NCBI GenBank assembly: GCA_016204585.1
Contig: JACQKH010000053.1
Coordinates: 1-37,662 of the forward strand
DNA length: 37,662 nt
DNA from: Candidatus Kerfeldbacteria bacterium
Lineage (GTDB): Bacteria > Patescibacteriota > Patescibacteriia > SBBC01
Direction of reading: 5' to 3'
Shown in pieces: positions 6,298 through 11,572 of the stretch (position 1 is the stretch's first letter; each line of letters starts with the position of its first letter). Both the position numbers and the translations under genes were made by a program. The notes beneath the pieces were generated by a model. The model was not told the origin of the DNA. It ran no database searches and saw only the letters and a list, made by a program, of their open reading frames with translations.

Positions 6298-7839
6298 ATG
6301 GCTATGACGCTGTATCGCAAGTACCGTCCGCAACGCTTTGCCGACTTGGTCGGTCAGAACGCCGTGCGGACGACGCTCTTGGCAGAGCTAGAAACGGGGA
6401 AGATCGCTCACGCCTACCTGTTCGTCGGACCGCGGGGAATTGGTAAAACTACGACTGCCCGATTGTTGGCTAAGGCCGTCAATTGCCGCGGGTTGAAGAA
6501 GGGAGAACCGGATAATACCTGCGAATCTTGCCAGTCCATCAGCCAAGGACGGTCTCTCGACCTGGTGGAAATTGATGCAGCTTCGCACACCCAGGTAGAT
6601 CATGTCCGCGAGCAGGTTTTGCCGGCGGTCCGCACCGTCCCGTCATTGGGAAAATACAAAGTTTTCGTGATCGATGAAGTTCATATGCTCTCGGCCTCGG
6701 CCTTTAGCGCACTCTTGAAGGTGGTGGAAGAGCCGCCGGCCCACGTCATCTTTATTTTGGCCACTACCGAGCCTCATCGAGTCCCGGCTACCGTCATATC
6801 ACGCTGCCAACGCTTCGACTTTCGCCGGATTCCTGAGCCAGATATGATTGAGCGGCTGGGCCGACTGGCCACCGCCGAAGATGTCCACGTTGATCGAACC
6901 GTTCTCCAGCGCATCGCCCAGAGTGCCGGCGGCTCACTCCGCGACGCCGAGAGTTTACTCGGTCAACTGCTCGGACTTGGCGAGAAACATTTGACTGATG
7001 ACCACGCCGATTTGGTTCTACCGAGGCTCGATCGTGAACTAGTGATCAGCTTGCTTGAGGCGATTGTACAAGGACATCCGAGCGACGCCCTCCGGCTAGT
7101 CCAACGACTGGTTGACGAAGGCATCCATCTGTCCGTGTTCATGAGGGAAGTCATTCAGACCCTTCGGGCGATGGTCATCGCCAAAGTCGGACTAGAAAAT
7201 TCATTTTCCAGTTTTTCTGAACGCGACCGCCGATTGGCCCAGCAGTTTGTCGAGCGAGCCAGTTTAAGCGAGCTGCAGCAAATGATTGAGGTTTTTCTTT
7301 GGCGGGAACGAGAGGAACGTTCCGCCGTCATCCCTCAATTGCCGCTCGAGTTGGCGATTGTCGAGTTGACTAGCTTCAGTGATGATCAGCCACCGCCAGG
7401 CAACCATAACGCTGGCCCGCCGGCGCCACAAGCACGGACGGTGACCAGAGCGACGCGTCCCCCGGACAAGCGTCGAATGAGGCTGGAGCTTAGCGCGCTG
7501 CAAGCTGGCTGGACCAAAGTAGTGGATCAAGTCCGTCAAACAAACGCTTCACTGGCCTGGCTGCTTAAAACCGCTGTGATTAGTGAAATCGACGATGATA
7601 TCCTGACCTTGGCGTTTCGCTACGCCCTGCATCGTGATCGCCTCCTCGTTGAAAAGAACCGGGCGGCCGTCGAAGCGGCCCTCGATGAAGTTTTTCAACG
7701 GCCTATTCGGATTAAGGTAGTTACAGACGAAGCGGCCAAGTCGGGCACAGCTGCGCCGTCGACACAGGTGGCCGACACCTGGCAACAGGCCTTGCAAGCT
7801 TTTGGCGGAGAGGCGGCCAGTGAGCCTGAGGGCGTGTAG
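6298..7839 (+). CDS. dnaX: DNA polymerase III subunit gamma/tau
   Basis: A 513-aa clamp-loader ATPase. The YRKYRP start and DLVGQ are signatures of the family. Walker A is GPRGIGKT (residues 44-51), Walker B is VIDEVHM (125-130), and the SRC motif is at 168-170. Domain III follows, then a Pro/Gln-rich linker at about 360-385 and a C-terminal domain to 513, so this looks like a tau-like long form. No slippery run suggesting frameshifting was noticed. The zinc-binding loop has Cys63, Cys75 and Cys78, but the second of the usual four Cys positions is Asp72 (GEPDNTCESC). ATGs at 6298 and 6304 are both possible. The first is used. Confidence 0.96.
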   Translation: MAMTLYRKYRPQRFADLVGQNAVRTTLLAELETGKIAHAYLFVGPRGIGKTTTARLLAKAVNCRGLKKGEPDNTCESCQSISQGRSLDLVEIDAASHTQVDHVREQVLPAVRTVPSLGKYKVFVIDEVHMLSASAFSALLKVVEEPPAHVIFILATTEPHRVPATVISRCQRFDFRRIPEPDMIERLGRLATAEDVHVDRTVLQRIAQSAGGSLRDAESLLGQLLGLGEKHLTDDHADLVLPRLDRELVISLLEAIVQGHPSDALRLVQRLVDEGIHLSVFMREVIQTLRAMVIAKVGLENSFSSFSERDRRLAQQFVERASLSELQQMIEVFLWREREERSAVIPQLPLELAIVELTSFSDDQPPPGNHNAGPPAPQARTVTRATRPPDKRRMRLELSALQAGWTKVVDQVRQTNASLAWLLKTAVISEIDDDILTLAFRYALHRDRLLVEKNRAAVEAALDEVFQRPIRIKVVTDEAAKSGTAAPSTQVADTWQQALQAFGGEAASEPEGV

Positions 7840-8168
7840 CGACTTTCAACATAAGTAGTCTCGGTTAGCCGGTAAGCCGCCTTGACGCCTCAGCAGCGCG
7901 AGTGTTGTATAATCGAGCGACGCCTGAAGCGCTAAGGGATCGCCCACCTCGCCGCGAATTATTTCAAAATCAACGACCGCACCGCTCCGGGATCGTCTAA
8001 CGGCCCCGCCCCCAACCCCTCGGCTACGCTCATTCGGCCTTGAGCTCATGGCCGAAAGGTCGGGGTGGTACGGGGCAAGTAGGACGCCACTCAGCGCGAC
8101 GTCGGGTACCGGATGAAGGTTCCCCTGACCCGTACCGCGAACACATTCACAATTCACCCCGCCTCTGC
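7840..8168. other. Intergenic region upstream of tRNA-Gln, no protein gene supported
   Basis: No convincing coding region is seen. A 103-codon minus-strand frame (7846-8157) lacks any recognisable motif. The stretch contains a TTGACG (7882-7887) and a perfect TATAAT (7908-7913), but with a 20-bp spacer, so promoter strength is doubtful. It also contains two pieces of a tRNA-Gln copy (7984-8003 and 8079-8089), a strong hairpin between them, and the pairing GGTACGGG (8068-8075) with CCCGTACC (8129-8136). A structured RNA transcript from the TATAAT box is possible. Confidence 0.5.
8004..8075. repeat. Hairpin insert between tRNA fragments A and B
   Basis: CCCCG (8004-8008) pairs with CGGGG (8071-8075), CC.ACCCC (8012-8019) with GGGGTGG (8062-8068, one bulge), and TTCGGCC (8033-8039) with GGCCGAA (8050-8056) around a loop containing TGAGCTCA. 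The whole insert folds on itself, like a small palindromic element placed in the D-loop of the tRNA copy. Confidence 0.55.
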
Positions 8169-8252
8169 TCCGGGATCGTCTAATGGTAGGACGCCAGGTT
8201 CTGGCCCTGGTAATCTAGGTTCGAATCCTAGTCCCGGAGCAGAGGCGGGGTG
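8155..8252 (+). repeat. 14-bp inverted repeat extending the tRNA-Gln acceptor stem
   Basis: CACCCCGCCTCTGC (8155-8168) is perfectly complementary to GCAGAGGCGGGGTG (8239-8252). It joins directly to the 7-bp acceptor stem, giving 21 continuous base pairs. The discriminator base G8239 would itself be paired in the precursor. Confidence 0.9.
8169..8239 (+). tRNA. tRNA-Gln (anticodon CTG)
   Basis: A complete 71-nt cloverleaf. The acceptor stem is TCCGGGA/TCCCGGA, the D-arm gtctaatggtaggac, and the anticodon stem CCAGG/CCTGG with loop TTCTGGC, so the anticodon is CTG. The variable loop is taat, and the T-arm CTAGG/CCTAG has loop TTCGAAT. The U1-A72 pair and G73 discriminator fit glutamine identity. 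CCA is not encoded (the following bases are cag). Its flanks form a 14-bp extension of the acceptor stem. No clear promoter or terminator is adjacent. Confidence 0.95.
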
Positions 8253-8303
8253 CACTCATATAAAGTTCGTTGGTACGGGTTGGCCCTGGTAATCTAGAGC
8301 TTG

Positions 8304-8384
8304 TCCCGAGTTCGGCTCGGGATTCTCCCGCCACCTTGATTCAAAAACTCATAAGGAAGGCGGGATCCCGCTCCGCGGGAGAAT
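8304..8384. repeat. Group of palindromes between tRNA fragments C and D
   Basis: TCCCGAG (8304-8310) pairs with CTCGGGA (8316-8322) over a TTCGG loop. ATTCTCCCGC (8322-8331) pairs with GCGGGAGAAT (8375-8384). GCGGGATCCCGC (8360-8371) is a perfect 12-bp palindrome. The arrangement is REP-like and allows alternative folds. No T-run follows, so it is not a classic terminator. Confidence 0.65.
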
Positions 8385-8486
8385 GTTTACCCAGCACCTG
8401 AGCGAAGCGAATGTTCCGGGCTAGTCCCGGAGCCAACTAGCAAAGTTGCTGAGCGATCGATTTCTTGTGAAAAAATCGTCTTTTTA

Positions 8487-8515
8487 TTGATCTTTAACTT
8501 TATTAAAGCGATAAT
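8487..8515 (+). promoter_or_regulatory. Promoter giving a leaderless S51 peptidase mRNA
   Basis: TTGATC (8487-8492), 17 bp, GATAAT (8510-8515). The base 7 positions after the hexamer is 8522, the A of the start codon. Confidence 0.65.
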
Positions 8516-8521
8516 AGGTTT

Positions 8522-9163
8522 ATGAAAACACTTCTTTTAGCTTCACGCGGTACGTATATTACTGACGGTAAATACGAGATTTTTGACAAGCCCCGAAACC
8601 AGGTGAAATGGGCATACATTACTACAGCTGGCAAAAGTGTGCCGAATACGGCTTATATCAACAAACACGAGCGGCGCATGCGGGAGCTTGGTTGGGATTT
8701 TGAAGAAGTCGATATTGAGGGCAAAACGCCTGATGGATTGCGTAAACTATTAAAAAATATAGATGCCATTAACATGCTCGGTGGCAATTCGTATTTCCTT
8801 TTGAAATGCATCCGGGAAAGTGGTTTTGATGTTGTCTTAAAGGAATTACTGGATCAGGGATTGATCTATTGCGGTTCTAGCGCGGGGTCGTATGTAACTT
8901 GTCCGACTATTGAGATGGCGGCCTGGAAAGATCCGGAACGGTTTGACCGTCACGGTGTAACAGATTTTACCGCTATGAACCTGGTTCCATTTTTAATTGT
9001 GGCTCATTGCACGCCGGAAGTGGTTTCTACGATTCAACCAAAGATTGATGCAGCTACATATCCAGTTGAGTTACTGACTGATCAGCAGGCTATACTGGTA
9101 AAAGACGATTCAATAGAATTTCTGGAAGACCCGAGTATCAAGTCAAAGGACTTTGGGGGATAG
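8522..9163 (+). CDS. Peptidase family S51 (dipeptidase E/cyanophycinase-like)
   Basis: A 213-aa cytosolic serine peptidase homologue. The nucleophile elbow is GSSAGS with Ser120 expected to be catalytic, preceded by MLGGNSYFLL (85-94), a family hallmark near the active site. His162 (VAHCTPE) is the likely general base. Length is a little under the usual 220-235. Family members release N-terminal Asp from peptides or degrade cyanophycin, and the exact substrate cannot be told. The ATG coincides with the +1 of the promoter, so a leaderless mRNA is likely, and no Shine-Dalgarno sequence is present. Codons are clearly A+T-richer than in the neighbours (many aaa, gat, tat, tta). With a tRNA gene just upstream, this suggests lateral acquisition. 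It appears to stand alone. Confidence 0.88.
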   Translation: MKTLLLASRGTYITDGKYEIFDKPRNQVKWAYITTAGKSVPNTAYINKHERRMRELGWDFEEVDIEGKTPDGLRKLLKNIDAINMLGGNSYFLLKCIRESGFDVVLKELLDQGLIYCGSSAGSYVTCPTIEMAAWKDPERFDRHGVTDFTAMNLVPFLIVAHCTPEVVSTIQPKIDAATYPVELLTDQQAILVKDDSIEFLEDPSIKSKDFGG

Positions 9164-9571
9164 GTTTGCAGACTAGATTCCTAGTTGATTGCGCTCCATC
9201 CCAATAAGGTAGGGTAGAAGATCTCCAAGATTCCAGACCGGAGTGGCGAGCAGTGCGGTGGTTTGAAGAATCTTATTCTCAGCTAATGTTTTTCGCGGCG
9301 GAGACTTTCTAGGGAAGTCCACAGGTCATAGAACAAGGTCTGATAGTAAAATCAGTTAAATGAGTCTGATAATACTTTGGCGAAATTCATGATGCGAGAG
9401 AATTGTGTGACTGAAGTACGCTAGGCGGGCAGAGTCGTCCCCCTGCACCGCACGTGTGCGGGGCAGCACTGGATTTTGCTTAACCGAAGTGCTAGACTTA
9501 AGCAGGGATGAATCAAGACAAACAATTATTTCTGATATTTGCGAATAATTCGTGAGCGAAGCCAGCCGCTT
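9164..9571. other. Intergenic region, no gene seen
   Basis: No ORF with recognisable motifs is present. Visible structures are the hairpin at 9443-9466 and the 7-bp inverted repeat TGCTTAA (9478-9484) / TTAAGCA (9498-9504). A TAGACT (9493-9498) with a poor TGGATT 17 bp upstream could be a promoter for the membrane protein gene, with low confidence. The region could hold decayed sequence behind the S51 gene. Confidence 0.5.
9443..9466. repeat. Stable hairpin without T-run
   Basis: CTGC-A-CCGCAC (9443-9453) pairs with GTGCGG-G-GCAG (9456-9466), giving 10 pairs with one A/G mismatch and a 2-nt nominal loop. No poly-T follows, so a terminator role for the S51 gene is uncertain. Confidence 0.5.
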
Positions 9572-10336
9572 ATGTTTTTGCTAACGCGTTTAATACCGGT
9601 AATTGTGACGTTGCTCGCCGTGGGAGGTATGGAAACGGCCCTGGTCACGCCAGCTAGGTATGTGTCGGTCGTGGCACTGACCTTGCTGCTATTGTTTATT
9701 GCTTATCTAGTCGTTCTCCGTCGATCCACGACGACCGAACGAATGACGCTGATGGCCGTGCCAATCGTGGCGCTGGCCGGTGTGGCCTTCGCCTTGTATT
9801 TTTTCTCCGGGATTTGGATAAGGCATGCGACCATTACCCTGACCGCGCTGGGGATGTGGGTCTATACCGAGGAACTGTATCGCTTTACTCACGAACCAGG
9901 CCGGTATCACCAGTTTTCTCTTGAACATTTGGCTGGTCTTTTATCGATGGCTGCCCTGGCCGGTGCAATGGCCGGAGTTTTCGGTCTTCGAATCTTCCTA
10001 GACGTCCGGTTAATTTATCTTCTTCCCCTGACCTTTTTGGCAACAATCATCGTCAGCGCCTCGGTCTTGGCGGTTCAGCCACTGGCCAGAAAATTTCTGT
10101 GGTCGTCGACCGCCGTCCTGGCCATCCTGATAACGGAGACGGCTTGGGCCGTCTACTTTCTGCCAACCCACTACTGGGTGGATAGCTTGATCGTGACGAT
10201 CCCATTTTACGTCAGCTTGAACCTGATGCGCCATGAACTTAGCGGGACCTTGGACCGCCAGCACATTCAGCGGTATGCCGCCGTGGGCATTATTACTATG
10301 GGAATTGTACTGACGACGGCGCAGTGGGTTCTTTAA
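9572..10336 (+). CDS. Polytopic membrane protein of unknown function
   Basis: A 254-aa protein with about eight hydrophobic segments and short loops (for example RRSTTTERM, YRFTHEPGRYHQ, RHELSGTLDRQH). I recognise no catalytic motif. The frame is open to a TTG at 9539, but the ATG at 9572 gives a clean start directly before the first helix (MFLLTRLIPVIVTLLAVGG). It ends only 11 bases before the ATG of the HtrA-like gene, or overlaps it if the GTG at 10324 is used. It is therefore probably co-transcribed with the two protease-related genes and may be their membrane partner, which is inferred from position only. Confidence 0.75.
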   Translation: MFLLTRLIPVIVTLLAVGGMETALVTPARYVSVVALTLLLLFIAYLVVLRRSTTTERMTLMAVPIVALAGVAFALYFFSGIWIRHATITLTALGMWVYTEELYRFTHEPGRYHQFSLEHLAGLLSMAALAGAMAGVFGLRIFLDVRLIYLLPLTFLATIIVSASVLAVQPLARKFLWSSTAVLAILITETAWAVYFLPTHYWVDSLIVTIPFYVSLNLMRHELSGTLDRQHIQRYAAVGIITMGIVLTTAQWVL

Positions 10337-10347
10337 CGCCGACTGCC

Positions 10348-11571
10348 ATGAAGCCCCGTCCCACGCCAACCTCTCCAAAGAGCCGTCCGACCCTTGAGTC
10401 GGTAGACGAGCTTTTCCAGATGAAGTCGGCGGTCACAAAACCCGGCCCACGGCTTGGGCCATACCTGGTCCTAATGGTCTTCTTGTCGGTTGTTTTTTCA
10501 CAAGGGGTTTTTATCGGTCTGCGTGTTTTGGCCGGTCGCTACCCGTCTAATCCGGTCCTCCGGTATTTCTCAATCGTCTCCCAGCCTAACGAACGAGTCA
10601 TCACCCGTGAAGTTTTGCTTTCCAAGAACGGTTCAGTTCTAGAAATTCTCCGGAAAGTTCTACCGTCATTGGCCGTGGTTGTTAAGTCCGACCAAAATGA
10701 ATCCGAAAAAACGGCCGGTCGTCAAGGTCTAGCAGTGTTTTTAAGCACCGACGGCGTGGCCGTCACGACATCGGCCGCTGTCTCAGCGGCCGCCACGACG
10801 TCACTGTCGACGGAGGACCAGATTGGACAAATGGTCAGTGCCAGCGCGGTCGATCCAGCCACCGGACTCGCATTCCTGCAAGTAAAAAAAGATTCTACTT
10901 CCCTGCCCTTTGTTCCAATTGATGACGTTACTGTCGGCATGCCGGTATACGTTGTTCGGTTTGATCCGTACTCGGGTGGGGCCAGTGCCGTACCAGCCGC
11001 TATTGCCTCATTGCGTGATCGGCCTGGTTCCCAGGGTAGCAGCGATGTTGAGGAATCGGATAAGATTTCAAGACGACTGCGGCTGGGCCAAAACTTTGAT
11101 TCGTCGTGGCTGGGTGCGGCCGTGGTAGATGTTGACTCTAGATTGGTCGGTCTCCTGGCAGAGGTAGAGGATTCTCGGGGAGGGTTGGTGCTGCCAATAT
11201 CCTGGCTGCGCGGTCAGATCACGCGGTTCCGGCGAGCCGGTCGGGTTGCCCGTCCGTCGCTCGGCGTGAGGTATATTGACCTGGCCTTGGCAGTAGTTCG
11301 TGAAGGATTCTCGGCCAAAGGAGCGTACCTCAGTAGTGATGTACGACAGTCAACTCCGGCCGTTCCGGCCGACAGCGCGGCCGCCCGAGCCGGCTTGCGG
11401 GCGGAGGATGTGATCTTGGCAGTTGGCGAAGAAGAAGTTGGTAACCGACGTTCGTTGTCTGAGCTGTTGGCTGAACAGGAGGTTGGTTCGAAAATCATGC
11501 TGAAAGTTAGACGTAAAGGAACGGACCTTGCCATTCCGGTAACATTGGGAGCGGCGGAGGCAGGGGAATGA
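10348..11571 (+). CDS. HtrA-like membrane pseudoprotease with PDZ domain
   Basis: A 407-aa protein. It has a TM helix at about 36-58, a chymotrypsin-like (S1C/HtrA) domain at about 100-295 facing outward, and a PDZ domain at about 300-400 (ADSAAARAGLRAEDVILAVG). Aligning by eye with HtrA/DegP landmarks, all three catalytic positions are replaced: the TNxHV His is Ala143 (VTTSAAV), the DPxTDLA Asp is Gly173 (DPATGLAFLQV), and the GNSGGP Ser is Leu255 (SSWLGAA). The fold landmarks around them remain. It is therefore probably a non-catalytic scaffold or peptide sensor. An in-frame GTG at 10324 would add 8 residues and overlap the upstream gene. It stands 1 base ahead of a secreted subtilase, suggesting a shared pathway. 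Confidence 0.82.
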   Translation: MKPRPTPTSPKSRPTLESVDELFQMKSAVTKPGPRLGPYLVLMVFLSVVFSQGVFIGLRVLAGRYPSNPVLRYFSIVSQPNERVITREVLLSKNGSVLEILRKVLPSLAVVVKSDQNESEKTAGRQGLAVFLSTDGVAVTTSAAVSAAATTSLSTEDQIGQMVSASAVDPATGLAFLQVKKDSTSLPFVPIDDVTVGMPVYVVRFDPYSGGASAVPAAIASLRDRPGSQGSSDVEESDKISRRLRLGQNFDSSWLGAAVVDVDSRLVGLLAEVEDSRGGLVLPISWLRGQITRFRRAGRVARPSLGVRYIDLALAVVREGFSAKGAYLSSDVRQSTPAVPADSAAARAGLRAEDVILAVGEEEVGNRRSLSELLAEQEVGSKIMLKVRRKGTDLAIPVTLGAAEAGE

Positions 11572-11572
11572 A

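Larger units (their letters stand above)
7984..8433 (+). pseudogene. Fragmented second copy of tRNA-Gln in four collinear pieces
   Basis: Four pieces match the intact tRNA in order. A is 7984-8003 (tRNA bases -2 to 18, one mismatch). B is 8079-8089 (bases 18-28). C is 8278-8297 (bases 29-50, lacking two bases of the anticodon loop). D is 8421-8433 (bases 60-71 plus one flanking base). A, B and C are contiguous in tRNA numbering, and the ends of A and D still pair (GCTCCGGGA with TCCCGGAGC). The gaps are filled by hairpins and by the intact tRNA itself, between B and C. Piece B is short and could alone be chance, but the order of all four argues against that. It cannot give a functional tRNA-Gln without removal of the inserts. 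Confidence 0.6.
8240..8521. other. Structured intergenic region between tRNA-Gln and S51 peptidase
   Basis: No protein gene is seen. It contains tRNA fragments C (8278-8297) and D (8421-8433), the hairpin group at 8304-8384, and the promoter of the downstream peptidase gene (8487-8515). Base composition changes to A+T-rich after about 8460. Confidence 0.6.

Noticed and set aside
7846-8157. A 103-codon minus-strand frame in the region upstream of tRNA-Gln
   Set aside because: It runs through hairpins and tRNA fragments, has no motif and no ribosome-binding site.
7984-8433. A tRNA interrupted by a group I intron
   Set aside because: The copy is split at three places, none of them a clean anticodon-loop insertion, the inserts are 72-190 nt, and no group I core elements were recognised.
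9443-9466. The hairpin as a rho-independent terminator of the S51 gene
   Set aside because: No T-run follows, and it is about 280 bases from the stop codon.
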